Positions 11,281 to 34,456 of a DNA stretch of 64,000 nucleotides are shown in pieces. The stretch is from Pohlia nutans (Eukaryota; Streptophyta; Bryopsida; Bryales; Mniaceae). Location of the stretch: NCBI GenBank assembly GCA_022496805.1, contig CM040093.1, forward strand, positions 5,582,501 through 5,646,500, in the 5' to 3' direction. Below the pieces are notes generated by a model. It worked only from the letters and a program-made list of their open reading frames with translations, ran no database searches and was not told where the DNA came from. The translations under genes were made by a program, and so were the position numbers. Each line of letters begins with the position of its first letter. The first letter of the stretch is position 1.

Positions 11281-12010
11281 CGCATGACCGGTTGTCAATT
11301 CACCATTAAAAGGAAGGACTGACCACGTCCTAGGGGCTTGGTTCTCATAGTTCTCAAAACCACTTTGAACGTGAATGATTGATTATGGAAAATTAAATGT
11401 TTTGATAACTTATCATCACCAGCAAATCAACATCCATGACAGAATAGCATGCACATACATTTTCAAAATACAGTAAATTGCATCAATCTATATTTTGAGG
11501 TTAAAACTCCAAAAAAAAAAATCTCTACTTTTCAGATGCTTTCGGACCTTTTTCGGATTTTCTGGTTTTTCTGATATTTCTGATTTTTCTGATTTTGGCT
11601 TGGATAATCAACCATTTGCAATTAACACTAAAGCTTGAAGATTGGTTGCATGTTTTGATCAATGTGGGCTCTTGACCTGGAATGCTTTTTCTCACAAGGA
11701 AAGTTTATTGTCACATGCTCAGGTGGTATTAACAATGTTCATTTTAACTCAATTCATGATTGAGCACATAGTTACTTAGCTTCTCTGCTAGTAGTCTATA
11801 ATAAGCGACGTGCTATTAATATTTTCTTGGTATGCTTATGCATTTCTTTGTATCAACCTCCTTCATTGCGACAGAAGGTAACCTTATGTTACCTCTGTTT
11901 TGCTTCAGCTCGTTTATATGAGTAACTATGCAGATCTGATCCTTCACAATAATTATTTGAAAATAGATTTCTAAAAGAGAGAGGAAACAATCACTGTCTT
12001 CTTCATGCAG

Positions 12011-12164
12011 GAGTAGGCACAGTCTCTGCAGCTGCCATTCAAGACTGGTGCACAAATCCATTCAATGTCCAACTTGTGAGCAGGATCAGAGACGCTGGTT
12101 TTGCACCCACCTTCAATGATCCGGAGATTAAGAAATCATGTGCTCGAGTTAGCGCAACAATAGG
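12011..12164 (+). pseudogene. Exon-like fragment resembling the HhH region of NAD-dependent DNA ligase
   Basis: An AG acceptor (TTCATGCAG) precedes an open frame whose product begins GVGTVSAAAIQDWCTNPF and continues NVQLVSRIRDAGFAP. The pattern GVGxVxAxxIxxWxxxPxNxxLVxxLRxAG recalls the last helix-hairpin-helix of bacterial-type LigA, just before its BRCT domain. The frame ends near a GT at 12165 and then runs into a dispersed repeat and a MITE at 12193. I found no partner exons on either side, so this is probably a gene remnant captured or left behind. Family assignment rests on memory of the motif only. Confidence 0.3.
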
Positions 12165-12192
12165 GTGCAAAATTGGGTCTTGGGCGGGTTAA

Positions 12193-12423
12193 CCCCGAAA
12201 GGACCAAGTATTCGTGGTTTCAAAATGCTAACTTCAATCGATCACATTGTAAAAAGCAGAATTGCAATGGGGTCAAGTTTTATATCATTGGAATTAGTGA
12301 AGAACATTGTTTGTGTTGGTCAAAACACAAATACATTTGAACTAAAGGAAATCCACATAAAACTTGCTAAAAAATGCTATAAAAAACATGAGGCCCAATT
12401 CAGGCTTCCTGGTCCTCTAGGGG
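12193..12423 (+). mobile_element. TTAA MITE, family A copy 1
   Basis: TTAA (12189-12192), then CCCCGAAAGGACCAAG, ending in CCTCTAGGGG and TTAA (12424-12427). The interior is the common A-family core (motifs TTCAATCGATCACATTGTG, GTGAAGAACATTG and ACTTGCTAAAAAATG). It lies just downstream of the glycosyltransferase stop codon. Confidence 0.85.
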
Positions 12424-12555
12424 TTAACAGTGATGCAGATTTTATTTTCTCAGGTTCATATAAATTACATGCAGTGAGTGCCATTTGCAAAAGAAAAAAA
12501 GTCATTTTCAGAATATTTTACACATACAGTGTTAATGAATGGTAACGCTAAATTG

Positions 12556-15500
12556 TCACCTTGTTGCAGAGACGATGACTTCTCTTATGCGATAGACAGG
12601 TCGGGGTTGAGACTCAAAATGAGTTCGCACACAAACCTCTGCTAATAGCCCCAAGCACACCAGCTGCATCATCAAAAATTCAAAAACTGTTAAAAATAAA
12701 AGTAAAAAAATGAACATCAGATTCATAAGGTTCTTTAGCTCTTCTTTGTAACACCTCAAAATTTGGCCACTATTCCTGAATCACTATAGCAGATCCTCGA
12801 ATCATGGCAAGTTCACATCATCTTTAACTAAAGAAGTTGTGTGGTGAGACATTGTTGAAAAGGGTGGACTCCACTAACTGCTAAAGAACCTTATGTTAGT
12901 ACAATCTGGCATCAGAAATAAACTAAGATAGAAATACCATAACCGAGACATCCAAGAACCGTGTCATAGCCACTGCCACTGAAATCGTGTTGTGGATTGA
13001 ACTGAATTTAACCCGGTTTTTGGGAGATTAGTGTCAACCAATTGACTCTTGCGTTTGCTCTATTTTGGGTAGAGTGGTGGAGCAGCCCATATATTGATTT
13101 AGGGTTAGCCCATTATCTGTCTAAGATAAGTCGAGGGCATGAGTAGGGGGTTTGACAAACTGTTCACTTTGAAAAACTGAAGAATTTTTTCTATTTGGCA
13201 AAAAGAAATATGGAATCACTTTGTCTCTTCATGATTTCTTCTTCTCTATCTAGGAAAAATAAGTCCTTGATCAAACTCCCATTTCTAAGATGCAAAACAC
13301 CTTATTTTCTCGGTTTATGGTATTTCTACCTTGACTCCTGGAGGATCAAGGATTCATGGTTTGAAATGACCAATCAAATTATCATATTTTGAAAAGTATA
13401 ATTAAGACAAGGTCAAATTTTAGAACATTGCATGTGTAAGGTCAAATTATATCCCACCAAAATCAGTGAAGAACATTGCATGTGTTAGTCAAAAAAAGAA
13501 AGAAAATTGGACAAAGAGAGAGGCTGCAATAGAGCTACTCAAAACTGCTTTAACCCCTGAAGGACCAAGGATTTATGGTTTTAAATGACAAATTCAATTA
13601 ATCATACTGTGATAAAATATGATTCAGATGAGATCAAATTTCATATCACCAGAATCAACAAAGCATATTGCATGTGTTGGTAAAATAAAATAAAATTTTG
13701 AACATAAAGAAGTTCACAAAGGACCTACTTAAAATTGCTAATAAAAAATATAAAATATATAAAATATAAAACATGATACTTCTTGGTCCTTGAGGGGTAA
13801 AAAAAAAAAAAGCATGGAGCCCAATTTGGGGTTAAGAAAGGTACCTGAAAACCCAAGATGAGCAGATGCACGGAGAACACTAACCCAGGCCTGGCACTTG
13901 CAATGGCCATCCCATACCCCCAGATTTGGGCTGTATTTACAAGGGACCAGGTTGTGAATCCTGCAGCCACAATGGACCCCATTATGCACAAGCCACCCAG
14001 AAGCCCTATCAAATGCATAGGCTTATCGCGAAACCGGAGAAAAAATACCACTGTGGTGAGGTCCATCAAGACTCGGAAAATTCGGCCGAGACCGTACTTG
14101 GATTTTCCCAGTCTTCGTGGGTGATGACGAACCTGTGCAAATAAAACACATAACATTGTTAACCAGTTCTAACACACTTCGATCCTATTAATCCTCACTT
14201 TAATTAAAATCCCTCTCTAAGAATCTTGAAGAGGAATATTCCATCCTATGGTGACGTGTTACAAAAGGTAAAATGTTATGAAAGACATATTTCTTATCAT
14301 TAGTCAAATGCATGCACTCGTATCAAACATAAACCAAACATATCTACACCGTTTTTCATTAACTTGAAACAAAAGAAAGGCTACATCATTTCTCATTCTA
14401 CAAGAATCTTGGAGAAAGATGTTCCATCCTCTAGTGAGTTGTCACAAAAGGCAAACCTCTGGGTATAAAATGTTATGAAAGATACATTTCTCATTCTACA
14501 AGAATCTTGGGGAAAGATGTTGCATCCTCTAGTAAGTTGTCACAAAAGGCAAACCTCTGGGTTATAAAATGTTAGGAAAAACATGTTTCCTGTCATTAGT
14601 CAAATGCATGCACTCATATCACACATTGTCTACTGTTTGTCACAAAAAAGGTGTTCAACATTTCTCACTCTAGAGTAAATGACCGACTCAAACCAATGCT
14701 TACCTCTATTTCAGATATTGCAGCTCCTTCCATGGCAGCTAGGGCAGGAATGAAACGATGCATTTCACCAAAGAGATGAATGCTCGACACAAGAGAGGCA
14801 CGGTACGCCTTGAGACTGCAGCCATAATCATGTAGCTTCACCTGCATGCATCCCACTGTACTTGCTTGTGTCACCAAATTTTATTTTTTTTAAATCACCA
14901 GAATTGAATGAACACCTACACAGGCAGCTCCTAATGGAGTTGAACCCATTGCTACTGTTATAGCAAGTTTCATAGGACATTAGTACAGCCCGTAAAAGCA
15001 CCTATGGCCCGGGGGGTGCAGTCTACATTATGTTTGAGAATCACGTGCATTCATAACCCCCCCTAAAAACCCCTTTGTATACGAGAGGTTGCATGTCTAA
15101 AAGCCTTTGTATACAGATCTATTCCGTCCTAAATATATGTTTAATGTAAATATACATCAATATTTTCAGCTCTAAATATGTTTATTGTATGTATACGTAA
15201 TACGGCAATGTTCAAATTAATACCCCTTCTGTGCACTCACGTATACTTGTACGTGTTTAGTACAGTGCACCCCCCGAGACCTATGGCGCATTCTGGCACT
15301 TTTCGTGGTTGCCCTTGGAGGCAAAATCGGCCCTGCCTGTCGATTCTGCAAGTTCTCTGTGGCAGGGCCAATTCTGCACGTTCCCGGTGGCATTGAACAT
15401 GTTCCAGGTAATTTTTACGCCAAAGAATGCGCCTACGATGGCACGTTCTCTAGTACAAAAGTGGCTTGTATCCTTGGGTGGTTTACTTGTTGCGATTTCA

Positions 15501-17860
15501 ATTCACGAATGGAAGGCAACTGTTTTGGTGAGAGTCTCGTAATTCTGAGCATGGATTGCGGGAGGCACCATGTAGGAACCAGTCTCTCACCTCACAAGCT
15601 CGCACTCTGACACACCATATTGATGAGGTTTATTCGGAAGGATGGTTGCCGTACCCGAGTGAAAGCTCCAATGAGCATGTTGGCAACCCACGAGGGGAAG
15701 TTTCTTGTGATCAAGTTGTCCTTGCGGTGACGACGCCACCCGCAAACCAAGTCAAATCCGCCATCGTCACGGACAACGCCGATGTCCACAGGATTGCCTC
15801 CTTGGTTTCCACACACGAGCTCGTCCACGAGGCGAGGAATGTCTTCCGGGTCATTCTGCAAGTCTCCATCCATAGTCACAAAAACCTCGCCTGCTGCAAA
15901 GTCAAAGCCAGCTGCCATGGCTGCTGTTTGGCCAAAGTTGCGTCGAAATACTACCACTCGCATGTCCTCCCTCTCTGCAGCCATTGCCTTCAACAGCCTT
16001 GTCGTCCCTGCATACACATTTCATACAATGCAATGTCCACACCCGTGCACCTTTTGTTAAAAGTCTATACTACGTGCTCAAGGGAGTGCACTATTCAATA
16101 AAAGCCAGGAATCACGTGCGTGCATCCCCCTTATTAAAACATCCCTGTATACATTTTATTTTTTTGGCTAAAATCAAGCAATATATGTACAAATCTCACA
16201 AAGCAATATATGTACAAATCTCACAGTCTTAAAATACATTTTCATATGTACACAGGGGCTAAAAATGAGGAATTTAACTCCAAGCCCCATGTATATCTAC
16301 TTTCCGCTCAATTGAAATATGTCTCCCATACGTACATTTGTACATGCTTGTTCTAAATAATACCCTTGTGTATAATTACAGTACTTGAAGAGTGCACTCC
16401 CTGGGACTACGTGCGTGTGTCACCTCATTACACTCTATAGCAAACCCAATTAAGTTGGCAACGTCAGAATCTCTCACATAGTTTTCTAAAGGAAATTTGA
16501 CTTACATTGGTAGTATTTCAGTGTTTTCAGAAGCATGGACTTCCCTTTAATTAGCTTTGCCTACAAAAGGTGCATGACTAAACTCAACCTCACAGAATAG
16601 TGCAGAAATGAACATGAAGCTCAAAAAGATTGGAGTACCATCGGTAGAGCCATCGTCGATACAAACAACTTCATAAGGTCCACCACGCTCTTGCATCACG
16701 CTGCCCACTTTCTCCACCAAAGTGCGGATGCTGGCCACCTCATTGTACACCGGGATGATCACCGACACCGCCATCCTCTTCTTCACAGATACAAACTCAT
16801 AGTCAATGGATGGCACAGTTACTGAAGCTGATTCCAATACAGAAGCTCGAATGCAGCAGCGCTTGTGTGCAGATTTCTGCTTCAATTGAACCCCCTGATA
16901 TTGCTTCGGAAGTTTTAATCGAGTCATGCATACCCTGGAACAGAACAAAAACATTTCCCCCACCTTAACCCTTAAAGGACCAAGGAATTCATAGTTTTAA
17001 AATGACCAATCGTATTGTGAATAAAATCTATATAATTCAGATAGGACCGGATTTTATATCAGTGAAGAACATTGCATGTGTTGATCAAAAGACAAATAAA
17101 TTTGAATATAAGGAAGTCTACATAGGACCTATTCAAAACTGCTATAAAAAAACATGAGGCCCAACTTGGGCTCTCTAGTACAATGCACCAGTGGAAGGAT
17201 TTAGGGTTTAGATAGACCACTACAAACGCAGCCATCCTCGAGTTTTAACAACCATCTCAAAACATAAGTCAATGCAGGATTTAGGGTTTTAGGGTTCAAT
17301 GCAGGATTGTGCCTAGAATCTCAAAGAGGAAGATAAGAAATCATTATGTTAACCCTTCTTAATTGCACTTACAACGCATTAAAGAATCGGATATGCAACC
17401 AATGCACAATCTTACAGAAGACAGTGCCGAATCTAAAACTGTTAAAATCTTCGCTGAAATTTCTTAGGGCAGAACAAACATATCACGATCTCCAGTTAAA
17501 TTTCGAAAACTATTACGATTTAACCATGATCTTCAAGATAGATTTACAAATTAGGTATTCAAAATAAATTCAAAGAAGAACCAGAAGTTTAAAATGACAG
17601 TATGTCCTCAAAGGCCACAATCATCCAAAATGAGATCCTACCTTGCCACTTGAATAACTTTTTGATAACTATTGCTCCAGAAATTGATTGTGCAAGAAAT
17701 CATTTCAATATCCCCAAAATCTGGTGTGGACCATTTCCAATCATAAATGTTGTAAGAATCAGAGGATTCTGAATAGTTACCTGGATTTCTGCCATGGAGG
17801 AGGATTGCCCACGACGACGACGACGGGTCGTGAAAGATGAGCTCCACTCCGAAGCAGCAT
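12556..17860 (-). CDS. Plastid-targeted GtrB/DPMS-like family 2 glycosyltransferase
   Basis: Six exons on the minus strand: 17860-17781, 16934-16639, 16007-15655, 14841-14704, 14132-13845 and 12663-12556. All have GT-AG borders and fitting phases, and they join to 1263 nt (420 aa). Residues 1-65 are basic and Ser-rich, with CCIRAS near 53-58 resembling a chloroplast transit-peptide cleavage region. The GT2 core follows: SVIIPVYNE (84-92), DDGSTDG (120-126), GQTAAMAAG (151-159) and DGDLQNDP (172-179, metal-binding DxD). Two C-terminal hydrophobic segments (about 315-340 and 370-395) match GtrB-type enzymes, which move sugar from a nucleotide donor to a polyprenyl phosphate. Sugar and acceptor cannot be read from sequence. 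The protein looks more bacterial/cyanobacterial than like eukaryotic DPM1, suggesting an endosymbiotic origin. Introns 3 and 5 carry MITEs. Confidence 0.85.
13331..13549 (+). mobile_element. TTAA MITE, family A copy 3 (right end lost)
   Basis: Begins TTGACTCCTGGAGGATCAAG and follows the A-family core, with a small internal duplication of the GCATGTGT...GTCAAATT block. It lacks the right terminus and abuts copy 2. In intron 5 of the glycosyltransferase gene. Confidence 0.65.
13554..13797 (+). mobile_element. TTAA MITE, family A copy 2
   Basis: TTAA (13550-13553), then CCCCTGAAGGACCAAGG, ending CTTGGTCCTTGAGGGG and TAAA. A-family core intact. Head-to-tail behind copy 3, in intron 5 of the glycosyltransferase gene. 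Confidence 0.8.
15009..15278. mobile_element. Mutator-like MITE with 9 bp target duplication
   Basis: Ends CCGGGGGGTGCAGT and AGTGCACCCCCCGAG are inverted repeats. The flanks ACCTATGGC (15000-15008) and ACCTATGGC (15279-15287) are a perfect 9 bp direct repeat, the usual length for Mutator-type elements. In intron 3 of the glycosyltransferase gene. A related copy lies at 47655-47877 and fragments at about 16070-16410. Confidence 0.8.
15512..15610. repeat. Dispersed repeat shared with 60784-60876
   Basis: Blocks such as TTTTGGTGAGAGTCTCG and GGAGGCACCA occur here and at 60784-60876 in the same order. Unclassified repeat within glycosyltransferase intron 3. Confidence 0.5.
16969..17180 (+). mobile_element. 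TTAA MITE, family A copy 4 (right end degraded)
   Basis: TTAA (16965-16968), then CCCTTAAAGGACCAAGG and the A-family core. The right terminal repeat is missing after the CAACTTGGGCT block. In intron 1 of the glycosyltransferase gene. Confidence 0.7.
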
Positions 17861-18107
17861 GGCTGGCGCAAAGCGATTCACATGAGAAGTGAATGCGGGA
17901 ATTGGAAACAAGAAGTACCTTAAAGAAGAAACAACTAACGCTATTGATTTGGGGCCAACAAGGTCTGAAATGAGCAATAAATGGACCCTTTTGCGCATGC
18001 CAGCCATAACATTCATAAGGAAATTATGAGGAATATACCTCATCATTTTGTCAATTCCATCAGTAGCTACAGGGTACGTGTCATGCTGGTCGTCTCCATA
18101 AAGTTCT

Positions 18108-18283
18108 TGAGTATATCGTACGTTGTGGTCGGTTTCGGACAGCCACGTGTCGAAATTGAATTTCCACATCAGATTTTGAAAGGTCCACGTCACCCTTAAC
18201 CAATCACAAGATGACATGTGGCACTTTGGGACAAAAAGTAATTAATTAATGTCGAAACCGACCACGACGTAGGGTATAGTGGA
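18108..18283. mobile_element. MITE-like inverted repeat upstream of the glycosyltransferase gene
   Basis: GTATATCGTACGTTGTGGTC...GGTTTCGG pairs with GTCGAAACCGACCACGACGT...ATAGTGGA, about 175 bp end to end. It lies 250-420 bp upstream of the glycosyltransferase start codon, so it may touch its promoter. Confidence 0.5.
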
Positions 18284-20965
18284 TGGCCCATAAACCGTAA
18301 CTCATTCGTGATGGACGCCCTCAGACTCCATGTAACTTTTCCTCCATCAAGTACAGTCGGGTACAAGTTGCTTACAAACTTTTTGACTCCACCTTTATAA
18401 ATACAGAGTCCCTTCCTTAAATTTTAATGTGCTCGATATGACACCCATGGACCTACAAATTGAAAGGGACATTCTACTCTAGTTCTCTACTGGTAGGAAT
18501 TTTTTCTTACCATATTTGCAATCTTCAGAATCAATGCGGCCACTTGATATAGGATCTACCTACTTTCAATGCTTACAAAAAAATTGTACCTGACTATATA
18601 TTATTCATCCATCAAGTACACTGCTACAACTACTTCTCATCCATTTGTTCACCTGCTACGGAAATATTTTGTCCATCGGCTCATTGGTTACGTCGTGTAA
18701 CCTGCCTCGTACCCTACTGAGGACTCGGCGGTTACCGTACTCAATGCTTTAAACTTTTCACCCAAATCTAGTACTGATATAGAATTCGAAGCTTTCAATG
18801 AACACCTTTTAGAGATATTGGTGGTTTATGGTGCACGTCAGTTATTAGGTCATTCACCTTAGTAGTGATGCTCAGCTCTGAATCTCAAACATCTATCAAG
18901 GGGATCGGAGGAATCAGAAAGAATGTTTTCTAACTTCAGTTAGTCCAAACGAAGAAGGTTAGAGAGTTCAATTATTTTATTAGTAGTTTCTCTACAATGT
19001 TGCTACAGCATAAAAGGTGTGGTCCAGCAAGATATTAAGAACGTTATGTCTATGGGGCCGGGCTAAGGAAATTGGTACCGTGTAATAAGCAAGTAGGTAT
19101 CAAGGGAGAAGACCTACGACATGGAACTTGAACCTGATATGGAAGGGAGGTCATGGATGGGTTGTGGGTGGTACGTCCCACTTGCTCAATGTGTTAATCG
19201 ACTCCACATGCCGACACCGGTTCCTCGCCCCCATTAAGGTCCTAAGGCAGGTGGCAGGTGGATGGATGGATGTGGTTGCGGATGAGGACAGATGACGCCT
19301 TGAGGCAATCCTAGCGACGGCTATCGAATGTTAAGGTAACTATATCTGAAAGCGATCCTTTCCTTAAAACGTCTCTAGCTCAATCTTCCATAATAAGTAG
19401 ATTCTAACACCTTACTATTGATGACAATGTGCACAATCTGAACATCAGAGTTTAGGGTCGCTTTAAGGTCAACCTATAGTCAGCACTTTGGAAATTCATA
19501 ACTTATTCATATGGTGTCCAAATAATGCATGCTAAAGTGCGTTGGAATCCTCTTGAACTTGCTATCAAGACCCATTGAAAATATTTTCTGTTTTATGTGT
19601 GTAAATAGGCTCAGTTGGTAAAGTGGACGCTTTAAGGTGTAGTTATCTTATGGCAGGCTTCCCCTAGCTGCTTTGCTCGTGGGTGTTGTCGGTGCTATCT
19701 TTACCATGCGACGGGCGTTCCCCGTGGCAACCTCCATCCAATGTCAGTGTCAACGACGCTCATCGATCTCAACTCTGTGTTTTGCAGCCCCCTTACTGCG
19801 ACCATGTTTTGCCGAGGAGGAAAAATTTCAAAAGGACAAAGAATTAATGCTCCGCTTGGGAATATTGAACAAAGATGCACGCTAGAGTTTAGTGCGTTTG
19901 GTAGGGAGATGCCCATCAACCCCTTTGTACACGTTGACGTTGCACGCTCAATGAGCCTCCGCTCCAAGCGATCTCTTTTGATTTTTGGCAATTCCGAGAG
20001 GACATGCATTGCAACCAATCGAATCTTATGCATTGGCAAAGGATCAATGTAGTGGCTCCACATTGTAGCCTTGACGAGGTAGTTTAGTGACAGTGCACAA
20101 AGGGGCCGACGGGGATATCCAACCGCTAGTTTTTTTATAACTTTCTTCACTTTCATGAGGATACCAATCACTTCTAACATAAGTTTGGAATTCAATTTCA
20201 TTCGCATTAGCATAAAGGTTGTCGACCTATTCATGTTGAATCTAAACAATTGTTGCTTGCTAACTTTAAACCATAGTCATAGGTCTCGCAGCCATAGGAT
20301 CAAAAATTTACTATAAATAAATAATTATACCGCCCATTTAAAAAAACAATTTTTTTAAATTTTTTTTGCAAATTTTAGAACACTAGGCCCACAAATTCAA
20401 CGCATTCATAACTCTTAGGCTCTCCATTTAATTTGGTCTCACATCCTAGCGTCAATATTGAACCAAGTTACATTTGAATTAAAATGAAACCATTTCTCAT
20501 GTTGACATAGATTCACTTCTTATATAAAGTTACATTTTTGGAAATCCTCCATACAAAGGGTACAAAATTTGGTAATACTAATGAAAATGAAATCATACAT
20601 CACTTGGTATCTCATTGAAAAATCATCTAACATCCCAAATAACTTGGTCTACATAATGTACAACATTGATTTCATGATGCAATAATGCAAGATAACTACA
20701 TCTAATTCACACTCTTTAACCCCTAAACGTCTGAGCGTGCCGTTGCGGCCAATAGAATACGGTGTATTTTGAATGTATTTGGAATGGATTCACACCTTTA
20801 ACTCCTAAACGTCCTCACCCGGATTTTTTAATGGGTGGAGAGCTAAATTTTAGGACCGGCCCGACTCTGCATGGAAGGAGGCCCTTAGAGGAGCATGGGA
20901 TCGGACGACCCCTCTCTTGCTACCGACGTGATTTCTTTCATCTCCACAGCACCGCCGCGGCGGCG
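18284..20965. other. Intergenic between the glycosyltransferase and receptor kinase genes
   Basis: No supported gene. 19331-19655 is bounded by GGTAACTATATCTGAAAGCG and CGCTTTAAGGTGTAGTTATC, inverted ends also seen at 23812-23943. A 182-codon minus-strand open frame at 19701-20249 has no motif I can assign and may be transposon-derived. Confidence 0.5.
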
Positions 20966-32258
<11,293 letters not shown>

Positions 32259-32993
32259 ACAAATAGAATTATGCAGCCGCCTCTGTCACAGATCCGCACA
32301 GCAACAGAAAGTTCATCAGCAGAGCAAGAAATTTTTCGTTTTAGCTTTTTAGCAAACGTAAGAGATAGATTTCCGATTGCAGAAATTAAAGAAAAACACA
32401 TCTCACGGAGGCAAAACTGCTGATGACTCCGTTCTGTCAAAACAGAGCACCCCGAATCACTCATCCTCCATGTAAGAAATTAAACACTGCTACTTACTAA
32501 TTACAGTAATCTGGTGGAATTACAATCATCGCAATTATATGTGCTCTCACTGTGACAAAATGGTATAACTAAACCCGACACGAATTTGCAAAACGTGCAG
32601 ACCTAACTTGGAGCGTTTACAAATGATCAAGTAGAAGCTAATCAGTTACTCTTTAGGTCAAATGACCAAGGCAGGTTCCGAAATTCAACAAAAGTGATCA
32701 TTGAGAGTTGACGAGTTCTTGCGTAGCTCTTGCGGAGTTGCATTCATAAACGTTAAGCACTGCTAAATGTCCAACTGTCTAGAAAGTGGACGACGTATAG
32801 AATCAAACATAGGTTTCTCATCTGTCATTGACTTTCTGCAGTGTGGGTTTTTTACTATATGTTTTATGGGAAGTTAGCTTCACGCATGTGTCAACTGATT
32901 CATAACATTCAGTAGCCTTCGAAGAGACTGCCTTTTAGTTCCATCCACCTTTATATATGGAGTGACCAGTGATTTCTAATTGAATGAACTATT
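32259..32993. other. Upstream region of the receptor kinase gene
   Basis: Expected to hold the promoter and 5' UTR. I cannot point to a definite TATA box or operator, and I see no other gene. Confidence 0.4.
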
Positions 32994-33158
32994 GAATCGA
33001 ATAAACAATCACAAAACACTGTTGAATTGTGAATGAATCAAATAAACAATTACAAAACATTGTTGAATTGTGAATGAATCAAATAAACAATCACAAAACA
33101 CTGTTGAATTGTGATTGAATCAAATAAACAATTAAAAAACACTGTTGAATTGTGATTG
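32994..33158 (+). repeat. Four tandem copies of a 41 bp unit
   Basis: Unit GAATCAAATAAACAATTACA followed by AAACATTGTTGAATTGTGAAT, with only a few substitutions between copies. Non-coding. Confidence 0.9.
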
Positions 33159-33235
33159 AATGAGTGCTTTCGATTACTGTACACTATGGTTGATTGCTCT
33201 TGCTTAATGCCACGTGCCCCCATAGCTATTGATGT

Positions 33236-33297
33236 GATGTGGAATATCCCACATCATTTCATTGGGGGGATGAAATGATGTGGGATATTCCACATCA
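33236..33297. repeat. Perfect short hairpin
   Basis: GATGTGGAATATCCCACATC...ATTTCAT pairs with its exact reverse complement across a loop of about 9 bases (TGGGGGGAT). The stem is about 27 bp. A diverged relative lies at about 35938-35978. It could be a small foldback element or a structured transcript. Confidence 0.8.
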
Positions 33298-33714
33298 TTC
33301 TGTTGGAGGGAGGCAGTAGTCACAGAGGCTACTGAATGTTATGTTAGAAAGGGGATGATTTGTGAAATTTTTATGCCTCATTTTGATGTTGTAGTGATTC
33401 ACCCAAAATATTGATGATTTCAGTGTAAAAGTGATCTGCATGAAGCTAACTTTCTATAAATATATAGTAAAAAATCTACATTGCAAAAAGTCAAAGACAG
33501 ATGAGAAAATTGTGTATGATTCTGTACATCGTTCACTTTCTGGACGTTTGGACGTTTAGGGGTTAACTGTACTTTCAATTGCACAATCAAGGTTAGTAGT
33601 GTTTAATGTTGGGTTAACCATTTAGTGCAATAAATCCATGAAGAATTGGATTTTGAATTGTAAAGTTCAGATTTGGAGATTTATAATACATATCTTCTAA
33701 GAAAAAAAAATCAA

Positions 33715-33908
33715 TTTGGAGTTGTGCAACTATCAAAATACCTATGTTCAAAACACCAAAATACTACAAACTCTTCAAAATACAACAAATACTTACAAAT
33801 ACAATGCATGTACTATGTAGTATTTCTAGTGTTTGGAAGTTTGTTATCTCATTTTTTTTTTGGGTTGTGTTCTCTTGTTCATGTTCCACTAGTGTATGTA
33901 TTCCAATC
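33715..33908 (+). repeat. Dispersed repeat (copy interrupted by a TTAA element)
   Basis: Matches 35240-35420 (AAAATACCTATGT, GTGTTCTCTTGTTCATGTTCC, TGTATGTATTCCAATC). The match resumes after the TTAA element at 33913-34452 with ATCAATGTACCAACT. Confidence 0.75.
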
Positions 33909-33912
33909 TTAA

Positions 33913-34452
33913 CCCTAAATGCTTGAGGGGGTAAAGGCAAAATTTAGATCTGTTATATAATGTTACTTCCGCAACTTTGATGAAGTTTGTTCCAAAAGAG
34001 AAAATGATAAGCATGTTGTTTAGTATTTATCCGTATTGTCAAACTTTCAAAAAATGTTTTAAATACTCATCTAATGAAATTAGAAGCATTTATCGTTGAA
34101 TATTCACTAAAATTACAAATTTTATTTTTAGAATTTGAAATTTGGTGTGATTGGTTAAAACTAGACATTTTATTCTAAATTTTTAAAAAGGAAAAGATTC
34201 AAAAGAGAGAACATCATTACTACCCGAAATAGTAAGTTTGATAATACTAAGACAATGTTGAGGTGTTTGTCTCTAAAAAGTTCTTCTCGGTGGAGTTTAA
34301 CTCGGATTGACATTATTCAAATTGGGTTGGGAAGTAGACTTGATTTCCTATTTGAAATTTTTTAATTTTTTAAAATAAAAATATGTTTTTCATCCCAGGC
34401 AGCCCTTAAAAAAGGGTAGAGACCATAAAATGGTTGTTTGGTCACTTAGGGG
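33913..34452 (+). mobile_element. TTAA element, family B copy 1
   Basis: 540 bp with TTAA on both sides (33909-33912 and 34453-34456), ends CCCTAAATGC and GGTCACTTAGGGG. A 542 bp inverse copy lies at 40162-40703. No coding region recognised; presumably non-autonomous. It interrupts a repeat whose uninterrupted copy is at 35240-35450. Confidence 0.8.
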
Positions 34453-34456
34453 TTAA

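Noticed and set aside
15556..16101. 181-codon plus-strand frame
   Set aside because: Lies antisense to glycosyltransferase exon 3, whose product has clear GT2 motifs.
19701..20249. 182-codon minus-strand frame, possible transposase remnant
   Set aside because: A loose likeness to PIF/Harbinger wording was not enough; catalytic residues could not be placed.
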